Shown: positions 49,509 to 57,835 of the stretch, one piece after another
Layout: each line of letters opens with the position of its first letter
How positions within the stretch are numbered: the stretch's first letter is position 1
DNA from: Pengzhenrongella frigida
Lineage (GTDB): Bacteria; Actinomycetota; Actinomycetes; Actinomycetales; Cellulomonadaceae
Reading direction: 5' to 3'
Assembly (NCBI RefSeq): GCF_004168625.1
Contig: NZ_SDWW01000002.1
Span: 62,001 to 126,000 of the forward strand
DNA length: 64,000 nucleotides
Position numbers and translations under genes: made by a program
Notes under the pieces: generated by a model
Seen by the model: the letters and a program-made list of their open reading frames with translations, nothing else
What the model was told of the DNA's origin: nothing
Databases searched by the model: none

Positions 49509-50734
49509 GAGTGCACAGCGAGGAACCGGGCGACGAGCCGATCGGCATGCAATGGCCGGCTGTCCAGGTCGGAGGGAGGACCGCCGTGGGCGAGATCTTC
49601 GCGGCCGAGGAGTCGGCCGGGGAGTCCCACGACGCTGCCCCGGCACAGCCCTCGCGGTCGCGCCGTCGGACCGCCGGCAAGGCCGCCAAGCGTCGTCGCC
49701 GTCGCCGCAGCACCGTGCTGATCGTCATCGCGGCGCTCCTGCTCGCCGGGGGCGCGTACGTGGTGGTCGACTTCCTCGCCCCGCTGTTCTCCGGCGACTC
49801 GACCGAGGAGATCGCCGACTACCCGGGTCCCGGCCACGGCTCGGTCCAGGTCGTGGTGAACCCGGGCGACACCGGCACCGCGATCGGCGCCACGCTGGCC
49901 GAGGCGGGCGTGGTCGCGACCCAGAAGGCGTTCTCCGACGCCTACCGCGTGAACGTGGATGCGCCCTCGATCCAGCCCGGCTCCTACGACCTGCTGCTGG
50001 AGATGAGCGGAGCGGACGCCGTCGTGGCGCTGCTCGACCCCGCCCGCCGGGTCTCCTACAAGGTGACCGTGCCCGAGGGGCTCACCGCGGACCAGATCTA
50101 TGAGCGGGTCTCGGCGATCACGACCATCCCGGTGGCCGATCTTGCGGCCGCGGCCGCGGATCCCGCGATCGGTCTGCCGGCCGAGGCCGGCGGCAACATC
50201 GAGGGCTGGTTGTTCCCGGCCACCTACTCGTTCGAGCCCGGCTCCACCGCGACGAGCGTGCTCACGCAGATGATCGCCCAGACGGTCGCGGTCTTCGACA
50301 CGGCGGGCGTGCCCGTCGAGCAGCGCCAGGCGGTGCTCATCAAGGCCTCGCTGGTCGAACGTGAAGGTCGCTCCGCCGAGGACCGCGCCAAGATCGCGCA
50401 GGCGATCGAGAACCGGCTCGGCCGCGAGATGAAGCTCGACATCGACGCGTCCCTCGCGTACGGCCTCGGCAAGCCCGGGACCGGCCTGACGAACGCCGAC
50501 AAGGAGAGCGACAGCCCGTTCAACCTGTACCGGGTCACCGGTCTGCCGCCGACCCCGATCGCCTCGCCGGGCGAGGAGTCGATCACGGCGGTGCTCAACC
50601 CGACCCCGGGGGACTGGCTGTTCTGGGTCGCGATCAACCTCGACACCGGGGAGACGCTGTTCGCGAACAACCTCGCCGACCATGACGAGAACGTGGCCAA
50701 GCTGCGCGCGTGGCAGGCCGCGAACCCCGGGTGA
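49505..50734 (+). CDS. mltG: Endolytic murein transglycosylase
   Basis: Cleaves nascent glycan strands and so sets their length. 409 residues: a cytoplasmic basic tail ending SRRRTAGKAAKRRRRRR, one membrane helix (about 77-97, VLIVIAALLLAGGAYVVVDFL), and an extracellular YceG/MltG domain with catalytic Glu in LIKASLVEREGRSAEDR and the signature SPFNLYRVTGLPPTPIASPG. GTG start overlaps the ruvX stop by 4 bases. Confidence 0.93.
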   Translation: MRVHSEEPGDEPIGMQWPAVQVGGRTAVGEIFAAEESAGESHDAAPAQPSRSRRRTAGKAAKRRRRRRSTVLIVIAALLLAGGAYVVVDFLAPLFSGDSTEEIADYPGPGHGSVQVVVNPGDTGTAIGATLAEAGVVATQKAFSDAYRVNVDAPSIQPGSYDLLLEMSGADAVVALLDPARRVSYKVTVPEGLTADQIYERVSAITTIPVADLAAAAADPAIGLPAEAGGNIEGWLFPATYSFEPGSTATSVLTQMIAQTVAVFDTAGVPVEQRQAVLIKASLVEREGRSAEDRAKIAQAIENRLGREMKLDIDASLAYGLGKPGTGLTNADKESDSPFNLYRVTGLPPTPIASPGEESITAVLNPTPGDWLFWVAINLDTGETLFANNLADHDENVAKLRAWQAANPG

Positions 50735-51672
50735 GCGACGCGCGGGGGGGTGGTGCCGGGCTCCGTCGCGCGGCGGTGCTCGGGCACCCGGTGGGCCATT
50801 CGCTCTCGCCGACGCTGCACCGGGCCGCCTACGCGGCATTGGGGCTGACCGACTGGCGGTACGACGCCGTCGACGTCACCTCCGACCAGCTCGCGGAGTT
50901 CGTCGCGGGCCTCGACGGCACCTGGGCGGGCCTCAGCCTGACCATGCCGCTCAAGCAGACCGTGCTGCCGCTGCTCGACCACATCGAGCCGCTCGCCGAC
51001 GTGGTCGGCGCCGTGAACACGGTGCTGATCCAGGGCACGGGGGTGCGGCGCGTGCTGGTGGGCGCGAACACGGACGTGTACGGGATCGTCGCGGCGCTGC
51101 GCGAGGGGTTGGATCGGCGCGCGGGGTTGGATCGGCAGGGCGGGGTGCCCGAGGTTCGTGGGGGAGCGGGCGCCGGCTCCGCCCCGGCGGGTGCACCGGC
51201 CCGGTCCGCCGCCGTGCTCGGTGCCGGGGCGACCGCGGCGTCCACCCTGGCCGCGCTCGCCCAGCTGGGGTGCCCGACGCCGGTCGTCTACGTTCGTTCG
51301 CTCGGCCGGATCGGTTCCCTGATGCGGGCCGCGCACCGGATGGGGGTGGAGCCGCGGTACGCGCTGCTGCCCACCGCAGCCGAGGAGCTTGCGACGTTCG
51401 ACCTGGTGGTGTCGACGCTCCCGGCCCACGCGGCCGACGAGGTGGCGGCGGCGCTCGGCGCGACTGCGGCGCTCGGCGGCGTGCTCCTGGACGTGGCCTA
51501 CGAGCCGCGGCCGACGGCGCTGTCGCTCGCGTGGACGCGAGCCGGGGGCGTTGCAGTCGGCGGCGAGCGGATGCTCCTGCACCAGGCTGTCGAACAGGTG
51601 CGCCTGATGACCGGCCTGCCCGCCCCGGTGGACGCGATGGAGCGCGCGCTCGCTGGGGCGCTCAAGGCGTAG
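50731..51672 (+). CDS. aroE: Shikimate dehydrogenase
   Basis: NADPH-dependent reduction of dehydroshikimate to shikimate. 313 residues: GHPVGHSLSPTLH substrate motif, catalytic Lys in LTMPLKQTVLPLLD, GANTDVYG, and the dinucleotide loop VLGAGATAAS. Between the two domains there is an extra Gly/Arg/Ala-rich insert of about 30 residues, partly a tandem duplication (GLDRRAGLDRQGG) from 51104 on. GTG start overlaps the mltG stop. The chorismate synthase gene aroC lies 7.6 kb downstream, separated by pilus genes. Confidence 0.92.
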   Translation: MSDARGGGAGLRRAAVLGHPVGHSLSPTLHRAAYAALGLTDWRYDAVDVTSDQLAEFVAGLDGTWAGLSLTMPLKQTVLPLLDHIEPLADVVGAVNTVLIQGTGVRRVLVGANTDVYGIVAALREGLDRRAGLDRQGGVPEVRGGAGAGSAPAGAPARSAAVLGAGATAASTLAALAQLGCPTPVVYVRSLGRIGSLMRAAHRMGVEPRYALLPTAAEELATFDLVVSTLPAHAADEVAAALGATAALGGVLLDVAYEPRPTALSLAWTRAGGVAVGGERMLLHQAVEQVRLMTGLPAPVDAMERALAGALKA

Positions 51673-51704
51673 TTCGGTTTCCCAAGGATCTGGTGCGGAT
51701 CTCG

Positions 51705-51731
51705 CTCGGATTCCTCTGGGAAGTTCCGATG
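51705..51731 (+). promoter_or_regulatory. Weak sigma-28-like promoter before the pilin-like gene
   Basis: CTCG-N16-TCCGATG (51705-51731) resembles the stronger elements before pilT, pilM and pilA in both halves and spacing, though the -35 half is degenerate. If used, transcription starts after 51731, which favours the GTG at 51783 as the start of the following gene. Confidence 0.35.
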
Positions 51732-51782
51732 TCTCAGGGGATATGGGTCCAGGACCGGGTGCGACCTGCCGATGGGGGACAG

Positions 51783-52238
51783 GTGACCACCTGGAGATTC
51801 GGTACCGCTCGTCCGTGGCTCGTGATCGCGCTGGCGGTCGCGCTGGTGGCGGCCGTCCTGGCGCTCACCGTGCCGCGGTTCATGGCGGCACGGAACGAGG
51901 CCGCCCGGACCGCGACCCGGGAGCTCGCGCAGGCGATTGTCCTGCCGCCACCGGCGACCGAGGGGTGTGAGCCCGCCACCGGCGTGCGGTGCTGGACGAC
52001 GCCGGCCGAAGGTCAGGACGCGCTCGACGGCATCGCCGGGCTCCTCGGCGCGCTCGGCGTGCAGGACCTCACCGAGAGATGCGGGGAGCCGCTCCCGCAG
52101 CTGACCGTCCCGAGCTGTTCGGTCTCCGGCTGGTACCGCGGGGACGTCGTGCTGATCTCGGCGAATCCCACGTTGCTGCCGGACCCGCCGGTGCGCACCA
52201 GTGGCTCGACCCTCACTCTCCTGGCTGCCGTCGACTGA
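51783..52238 (+). CDS. Small single-helix protein, divergent pilin-like candidate
   Basis: 151 residues from the GTG at 51783 (an ATG at 51729 would add 18). One N-terminal membrane helix is followed directly by VPRFMAARNEAARTATREL, which lines up with IPVFLNQRAKARDTATKAD of the PilA proteins in this locus: same Pro after the hydrophobic stretch, same Arg/Ala/Thr spacing. It lacks the G-FTLIE prepilin cleavage site and the Glu at mature position 5. The extracellular part has four Cys (EGC, VRC, ERC, PSC), enough for two disulfides. Located between aroE and pilB. It may be an unprocessed pilus-associated protein; function unknown. Confidence 0.6.
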   Translation: MTTWRFGTARPWLVIALAVALVAAVLALTVPRFMAARNEAARTATRELAQAIVLPPPATEGCEPATGVRCWTTPAEGQDALDGIAGLLGALGVQDLTERCGEPLPQLTVPSCSVSGWYRGDVVLISANPTLLPDPPVRTSGSTLTLLAAVD

Positions 52239-52317
52239 GCGTGGACCGCGGCGTCGGGTGAGCCCCAGGTGGGCATCGACGGAGTGTCCACGGACCGCTC
52301 GGCAGCCGTCCGGACCG

Positions 52318-52344
52318 TTCATTTCCTAACTTCGTCGGCCGATC
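52318..52344 (+). promoter_or_regulatory. Weak sigma-28-like promoter before pilB
   Basis: TTCA-N16-GCCGATC (52318-52344). The -10 half is an excellent FliA-type match, the -35 half is partial. It lies 50 bases before the pilB start. A second GCCGATG occurs at 52347. Confidence 0.45.
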
Positions 52345-52393
52345 CTGCCGATGAGACGAATGACGACCGTGTCACCGAGAGGACTGGACTTTC

Positions 52394-54073
52394 ATGAAGC
52401 AGCTCGGCGAGATCCTCCTCGATCAGCGAGTCATCACCGAGGGCCAGCTCATGGCGGCCCTCGACGAGCAGCAGATCGGCGGGCACTCCCTCGGTCGGAC
52501 GCTCGTGGAGATCGGCGTGCTGTCCGAGGGGCAGCTCGTCCGAGCACTCGCGAGCCAGGTCGGCATGGACTTCATCGACCTCGACGAGTACGCGGTGGAC
52601 CGGCTCGCGGTGGCCCGGGTACCGGCGTCGCTGTGCAAGCGCCACGTGGTGCTGCCGATCGCGCTCGAGAGCGGGATCCTCGTCCTCGCGACGGCGAACC
52701 CGGGCAACGTCGTCGCCGTCGACGACGTGCGGACCATGTCCGGCATGCCGGTGCGGACGGTTGTGGCCACACACGAGAACCTCATGCGCGCCATCGACCG
52801 CTTCTGCCGGGCCGACGACGAGATGGAGGGCCTGTCCTCGGCGTTCGAGGGCGAGGCCGCCGCAGCGGCGGCCGAGGCCGACCTCTCGCAGGTCGGGAGC
52901 TTCATCGAGGACGACGCCCCGATCGTCCGGTTCGTCAACCTGCTCGTCACCCAGGCGATCACCGACCGGGCGTCGGACATCCACATCGAGCCGGCTGAGA
53001 AGGACATGCGGATCCGGTACCGGATCGACGGCGTGCTGCACGAGACCCAGCGCGCGCCCAAGCAGATCCAGGGCGGGGTCATCTCCCGAGTGAAGATCAT
53101 GAGCGACATCGACATCGCCGAGCGACGCAAGCCGCAGGACGGCCGCATGTCGGTGATGCACGAGGGCCGAAAGATCGACCTGCGCGTGGCGACCCTGCCC
53201 ACCGTGTGGGGCGAGAAGATCGTCATGCGAATCCTGGACAACACCACCGCCAGCCTCGACCTGCGCGACCTGTCGTTCCTGGACGAGAACTACGAGAAGT
53301 TCCGCGAGTCGTACAGCAAGCCGTACGGGATGATCCTGGTCACCGGCCCGACCGGTTCTGGCAAGTCGACCACCCTGTACGCCACGCTGAACGCGGTGTC
53401 CCGGCCCGAGGTCAACGTCATCACGGTCGAGGACCCGGTCGAGTACCGGCTGGCCGGCATCAACCAGGTCCAGGTGAACCCCAAGGCCGGGCTGACGTTC
53501 GCCGGCGCGCTGCGCTCGATCCTGCGGTCGGACCCCGACGTCGTCCTGGTCGGTGAGATCCGCGACCACGAGACCGCCCAGATCGCCATCGAGGCGGCCC
53601 TGACCGGGCACCTCGTGCTGTCGACCCTGCACACGAACGACGCCCCGAGCGCGATCACCCGGCTCATCGAGATGGGGATCGAGCCGTTCCTGGTCGGCTC
53701 GGCGCTCGACGTCGTCGTCGCCCAGCGCCTTGCCCGCAAGCTCTGCTCGAAGTGCAAGGAGCCCTACGAGCCCACGGAGGTCGAGCTGATCGCGGCACGG
53801 TTCCCGTGGTCGCCGGGGGAGGAGATCCCCAAGCTGTACCGGACGGTCGGGTGCTCGTCCTGCTCGAAGACCGGGTACCACGGGCGCCTCGCACTGCACG
53901 AGGTCATGCGGGTGACCGAAGCCATCGAACGGCACGCGGTGTCGCACTCGTCGAGCGCCGACATCACCCGCACCGCCCGCGAGGAGGGGATGGTCCCGCT
54001 GCGCGAGGACGGCTGGCGCAAGGTCCTCATGGGCCAGACGTCGATCGAGGAGATCCTGCGGGTCGTGAACTGA
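52394..54073 (+). CDS. pilB: Type IV pilus assembly ATPase PilB
   Basis: Hexameric motor that extends the pilus. 559 residues: an N-terminal MshEN/T2SSE_N domain (1-150) containing two copies of the L-G-x-x-L-x-x-x-x-V-L/I-x-x-x-x-L-x-x-A-L-x-x-Q pattern, the fold that binds c-di-GMP in MshE; then the ATPase with Walker A GPTGSGKSTT, Walker B DPDVVLVGEIRD and HTNDAPSA; and a tetracysteine zinc site (CSKC ... CSSC) near the C terminus, typical of PilB/GspE and absent from PilT. The Arg usually preceding LG in the c-di-GMP motif is Gln/Ser here, so binding is uncertain. Confidence 0.93.
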   Translation: MKQLGEILLDQRVITEGQLMAALDEQQIGGHSLGRTLVEIGVLSEGQLVRALASQVGMDFIDLDEYAVDRLAVARVPASLCKRHVVLPIALESGILVLATANPGNVVAVDDVRTMSGMPVRTVVATHENLMRAIDRFCRADDEMEGLSSAFEGEAAAAAAEADLSQVGSFIEDDAPIVRFVNLLVTQAITDRASDIHIEPAEKDMRIRYRIDGVLHETQRAPKQIQGGVISRVKIMSDIDIAERRKPQDGRMSVMHEGRKIDLRVATLPTVWGEKIVMRILDNTTASLDLRDLSFLDENYEKFRESYSKPYGMILVTGPTGSGKSTTLYATLNAVSRPEVNVITVEDPVEYRLAGINQVQVNPKAGLTFAGALRSILRSDPDVVLVGEIRDHETAQIAIEAALTGHLVLSTLHTNDAPSAITRLIEMGIEPFLVGSALDVVVAQRLARKLCSKCKEPYEPTEVELIAARFPWSPGEEIPKLYRTVGCSSCSKTGYHGRLALHEVMRVTEAIERHAVSHSSSADITRTAREEGMVPLREDGWRKVLMGQTSIEEILRVVN

Positions 54074-54092
54074 CCGCCGTGGGCGGGTAGTC

Positions 54093-54120
54093 CTCAAGAC
54101 CTGCACCCTGCGGGTCGATA
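54093..54120 (+). promoter_or_regulatory. Sigma-28 (FliA)-like promoter before pilT
   Basis: CTCA (54093-54096), in the context CCTCAAG, then 17 bases and GTCGATA (54114-54120). Nearly the same sequence and spacing occur before pilM and pilA. It gives a leader of about 75 bases to pilT. Confidence 0.65.
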
Positions 54121-54202
54121 GAGCATCAAGAACGCGCCGAGGTCGTGCGCGACCGAGGGCCGCGGGCGACCGCGGCACCGATCAACAGGTAGGAGCCGGG
54201 CC

Positions 54203-55450
54203 GTGAGCGTGTCGATCCCCGAGGCTGGCCATCCGAGCCAGCCGGCCACGCAGTACGCCACGCGTGCCGGTGCCCGTGCGGCCGCGCCGCGCATCGGCAT
54301 GAGCAACCCGGTGGAAGACGGGGACCTCGACCTGAACGCAGCCCTGGTCGCCATGGTCCAGGCGGGCGCGTCCGACCTCCACCTGACGGTGCACTCCCCG
54401 CCGATGATCCGGATCGAAGGTTCCCTGCGCCCCCTCGAAGGGTTCGACCAGCTCAAGCCGGAGTCGCTGCAGCGGAGCCTCTACGCGGTCCTCACCCAGC
54501 GCCAGCGCGAGACGTTTGAGGCCGACCTGGAGTTCGACTTCGCGTATGCCCTGCGCGGCGTGGCGCGGTTCCGGGTGAACCTCTACCAGCAGCGCGACTC
54601 GCTCGGGGCCGCCTTCCGGGTCATCCCGTACGAGATCAAGCCGCTCGGCGAGCTGGGCATGCCGCCGGTGGTCGGGACGTTCGCCGGGCTGCCGCGTGGG
54701 CTGGTGCTCGTCACCGGACCGACCGGGTCCGGCAAGTCCACGACGCTCGCCTCGATCGTGGACCTCGCCAACCGCACCCGAACCGACCACATCATGACCG
54801 TCGAAGACCCGATCGAGTTCCTGCACCGGCACAAGAAGTCGCTGATCAACCAGCGCGAGGTCGGCACCGACACACACTCGTTCGCGGCCGCGCTCAAGCA
54901 CGTGCTCCGGCAGGACCCCGACATCATCCTAGTCGGCGAGATGCGCGACCTCGAAACCATCGCGGTCGCCCTGACCGCCGCCGAGACCGGGCACCTCGTG
55001 TTCGCGACCCTGCACACGCAGGACGCCGCGCAGACGATCGACCGCATCATCGACGTCTTCCCGAGCCACCAGCAGGCGCAGGTGCGCACCCAGCTCGCCA
55101 GCGGCATCCAGGCTGTCGTGTGCCAGACGCTGTGCAAGCGCGCCGACGGCCCCGGCCGAGCCGTGGCCACCGAGGTCCTGATCGCCACGCCCGCCATCCG
55201 GAACCTCATCCGCGAGGGCAAGACCCACCAGATCTACTCGGCCATGCAGGCCGGTGCTCAGCACGGGATGCACACCATGGACCAGCACCTCGCCGAGCTC
55301 GTGAAGACCGGGAAGATCACCTACGAGGTCGGTCTGGAGAAGTGCCAGCACATCGCGGACTTCAACCAGCTGACCGGGCGCTTTTCCGGCGGATCTCAGG
55401 GTGCGGCCGGTCTCGGCGGCTCCAGTGCCTTCCCTGAGCAGGTGTACTGA
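54203..55450 (+). CDS. pilT: Type IV pilus retraction ATPase PilT
   Basis: Hexameric motor that depolymerises pili, powering twitching and DNA uptake. 415 residues, about 50 more than typical, the surplus being an N-terminal Ala/Pro-rich extension before LNAALVAMVQAGASDLHL. It has Walker A GPTGSGKSTT, Walker B DPDIILVGEMRD, the His box HTQDAAQT and the PilT hallmark AIRNLIREGK followed by the Q-I-Y segment needed for retraction. No tetracysteine site, unlike PilB. The stop overlaps the pilC ATG by one base. Confidence 0.93.
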   Translation: MSVSIPEAGHPSQPATQYATRAGARAAAPRIGMSNPVEDGDLDLNAALVAMVQAGASDLHLTVHSPPMIRIEGSLRPLEGFDQLKPESLQRSLYAVLTQRQRETFEADLEFDFAYALRGVARFRVNLYQQRDSLGAAFRVIPYEIKPLGELGMPPVVGTFAGLPRGLVLVTGPTGSGKSTTLASIVDLANRTRTDHIMTVEDPIEFLHRHKKSLINQREVGTDTHSFAAALKHVLRQDPDIILVGEMRDLETIAVALTAAETGHLVFATLHTQDAAQTIDRIIDVFPSHQQAQVRTQLASGIQAVVCQTLCKRADGPGRAVATEVLIATPAIRNLIREGKTHQIYSAMQAGAQHGMHTMDQHLAELVKTGKITYEVGLEKCQHIADFNQLTGRFSGGSQGAAGLGGSSAFPEQVY

Positions 55451-56679
55451 TGGCCGAGGGGACGAAGACCTTCGAGTACGCGGTCCGCAACCGGGCTGGC
55501 AAACTCGTCAAGGGCCGCCTTGAGGCGACCAACCAGGCCGCGGTCGCCAACCGGCTGCGCACGATGGGCCTTGCCCCGGTCTCGATCTCCGAGGTCCAGA
55601 ACACGGGGATGAGCCGCGAGATCAAGATCCCGGGGTTCGGCGACAAGATCACGCTCAAGGACCTGGCGATCATGGCCCGCCAGCTGGCGACCATGATCGA
55701 CTCCGGTCTCTCGTTGCTGCGGGCGCTGTCGATCCTCGCCGAGCAGACCGAGTCGAAGCCGCTGGCCAAGGTGCTCGCGCAGGTGCGCACCGATGTCGAG
55801 ACCGGCACCTCGTTCTCGGCCGCGCTGGACAAGCACACTGACGTCTTCCCGCCGCTGATGATCAACATGGTCAAGGCTGGCGAGGTGGGCGGGTTCCTCG
55901 ACAAGGTGCTGATCTCGATCGCTGAGAACTTCGAGAGCGAGGTCAAGCTGCGCGGGAAGATCAAGTCAGCGATGACCTACCCGGTCGTCGTCTTCGTGAT
56001 CGCGATTCTCGCGACAGCAGGCATGCTGCTGTTCATCGTGCCCGTGTTCGCCGGCATGTTCTCCTCGCTCGGCGGGGAGCTCCCGATGCCGACGAAGATC
56101 CTGGTCTTCATGTCGAAGATGATGAAGATCACGATCATCCCGTTCGTCATCGCAATCGTGCTGTTCAGCGCGTGGTGGGGCAAGCACAAGAATGACCGGG
56201 CGGTCCGGGAGAAGCTCGACCCGCTTCGGCTGAAGCTGCCAGTCTTTGGCGGCCTGTCGCGCAAGTTGGCCGTGTCCCGGTTCACCCGGAACTTCGGCAC
56301 GATGATCCACGCCGGGGTGCCGATCCTGCAGGCGCTCGACATCGTGGGGGAGACGAGCGGCAACCTGGTCGTCGAGCGGGCAGCAAAGGCGGTGGAGGAA
56401 TCCGTGCGCCGCGGCGAATCCCTGACCGGACCACTGTCCAAGCACCCGGTGTTCCCCGCCATGGTCGTGCAGATGATGGCCGTCGGGGAAGACACCGGTG
56501 CGCTGGACACGATGCTCGAGAAGATCGCCGACTTCTACGACCAGGAGGTCGAAGCCACCACCGACGCACTGACCTCGCTGATCGAGCCGCTCATGATCGT
56601 CGTGATCGGCGCGATCATCGGCTCCATGATCGTGGCGATGTACATGCCGATCTTCGGGGTCTTCGACCTGATCAACTAG
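55450..56679 (+). CDS. pilC: Type IV pilus inner-membrane platform protein PilC
   Basis: Polytopic GspF-family protein on which PilB and PilT act. 409 residues with two homologous T2SSF domains: the first with LAIMARQLATMIDSGLSLLRAL and KAGEVGGFLD, the second with FTRNFGTMIHAGVPILQALDI and VGEDTGALD. Membrane helices lie around residues 180-203, 227-245 and 380-402. The N terminus has a short basic segment typical of the family. Directly downstream of pilT. Confidence 0.93.
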   Translation: MAEGTKTFEYAVRNRAGKLVKGRLEATNQAAVANRLRTMGLAPVSISEVQNTGMSREIKIPGFGDKITLKDLAIMARQLATMIDSGLSLLRALSILAEQTESKPLAKVLAQVRTDVETGTSFSAALDKHTDVFPPLMINMVKAGEVGGFLDKVLISIAENFESEVKLRGKIKSAMTYPVVVFVIAILATAGMLLFIVPVFAGMFSSLGGELPMPTKILVFMSKMMKITIIPFVIAIVLFSAWWGKHKNDRAVREKLDPLRLKLPVFGGLSRKLAVSRFTRNFGTMIHAGVPILQALDIVGETSGNLVVERAAKAVEESVRRGESLTGPLSKHPVFPAMVVQMMAVGEDTGALDTMLEKIADFYDQEVEATTDALTSLIEPLMIVVIGAIIGSMIVAMYMPIFGVFDLIN

Positions 56680-56708
56680 GGCTCACCGCTGCGCGACCAC
56701 CGGAATCC

Positions 56709-56736
56709 CTCAAGTACGACAATGCGCCGTCCGATA
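56709..56736 (+). promoter_or_regulatory. Sigma-28 (FliA)-like promoter before pilM
   Basis: CTCA (56709-56712), context CCTCAAG, 17 bases, TCCGATA (56730-56736). Same -35 heptamer and identical spacing as the element before pilT. Lies 35 bases before the pilM GTG, so pilMNO can be transcribed apart from pilTC. Confidence 0.65.
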
Positions 56737-56770
56737 GGGCACAAAGAAGCCAACGATAGGGGTCAGCACT

Positions 56771-57835
56771 GTGGCGACAACGCGAGTGGTCGGGCTCGAC
56801 ATCGGCACGACGAGGCTGCGCGCTGCCGAGCTCGAGTTCGGTGCTGGTGGCCCGAGCGGCAAGTCTCCCGCTCGACTCCTGCGGTTTGCCGAGGTGCCGC
56901 TGCCGCACGGCGCGGTGCGCGACGGCGAGGTCACGGAGCCGGGCGTCGTGTCGGGCATGTTGCGGCAGATGTGGCAGCAGGCGGGTTTCAGCACCAAGAA
57001 GGTGGTCATCGGGGTGGGCAACCAGCGGGTGGTCGTGCGTGAGCTCGACCTGCCCTGGATGCCGCTTGCGCAGCTCCGGGCGTCGCTGCCGTTTCAGGTC
57101 AAGGAACTGCTCCCGATGGCGACCGACGAGGCGCTCCTGGACTACTACCCCACCGGGGAGCACGAGACGGACACCGGACGCACGTTCCGCGGCATGCTCG
57201 TCGCCGCCCAACGTGACACGGTCAATGCCAACGTCCTGACCGCGGAGGGCGCAGGGCTCGAGACGGTGATGGTCGACCTCAACGGCTTCGCACTGCTCCG
57301 GTCCATGATCCGCGGCGACCTGGCGAACCAGTGCGTCGGCCTCGTCGACGTCGGTGCGAGCATCACGAACATCGTCATCGTCGACCACGGAGTTCCCCGA
57401 CTCGTCCGGGTGCTTCCGGCGGGTGGCATGAATGTCACGACGGCCGTCGCGAGCGCGATGGGGATCGCCGCCGCCGAGGCCGAGACGATGAAGCGCGAGA
57501 TCGGGATCGGGCACGCCGTCGGGCCGGAGCGTGCCGCTGCCGCCGAGGCGATCACCGGGGTGACCCAGACTCTGATCGAGGCCATCCGCAACACCTTCGT
57601 CTACTACCAGGGAAACAACCCGGGAGCGGGGATAGATGTGGCTTTGCTGACCGGTGGCGGGGCGCATCTGCCTGGGTTCGGGCAGTATCTGGCCAGCGCG
57701 AGCCGGCTCCCGGTGGCACTGGGTGATCCGCTCGCCGGGCTCAAGCTGGGCAAGAACCTGGACCGGGCCCGCCTGGCAGGTGCGGAGTCGCTGGTTGCCC
57801 TTTCGGTGGGTCTCGCGTTCGGGGTGGCGGCATGA
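56771..57835 (+). CDS. pilM: Type IV pilus assembly protein PilM
   Basis: Cytoplasmic actin-like ATP-binding protein that holds the N terminus of PilN. 354 residues; phosphate-binding loops GLDIGTTRLRAAEL (start) and LVDVGASITNIVIVDHG, and a C-terminal GGGAHLPGFGQYL. The central VVRELDLPWMPLAQLRASLPFQVKELLP is the conserved PilM signature. GTG start. It ends overlapping the pilN ATG by 4 bases. Confidence 0.9.
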   Translation: MATTRVVGLDIGTTRLRAAELEFGAGGPSGKSPARLLRFAEVPLPHGAVRDGEVTEPGVVSGMLRQMWQQAGFSTKKVVIGVGNQRVVVRELDLPWMPLAQLRASLPFQVKELLPMATDEALLDYYPTGEHETDTGRTFRGMLVAAQRDTVNANVLTAEGAGLETVMVDLNGFALLRSMIRGDLANQCVGLVDVGASITNIVIVDHGVPRLVRVLPAGGMNVTTAVASAMGIAAAEAETMKREIGIGHAVGPERAAAAEAITGVTQTLIEAIRNTFVYYQGNNPGAGIDVALLTGGGAHLPGFGQYLASASRLPVALGDPLAGLKLGKNLDRARLAGAESLVALSVGLAFGVAA

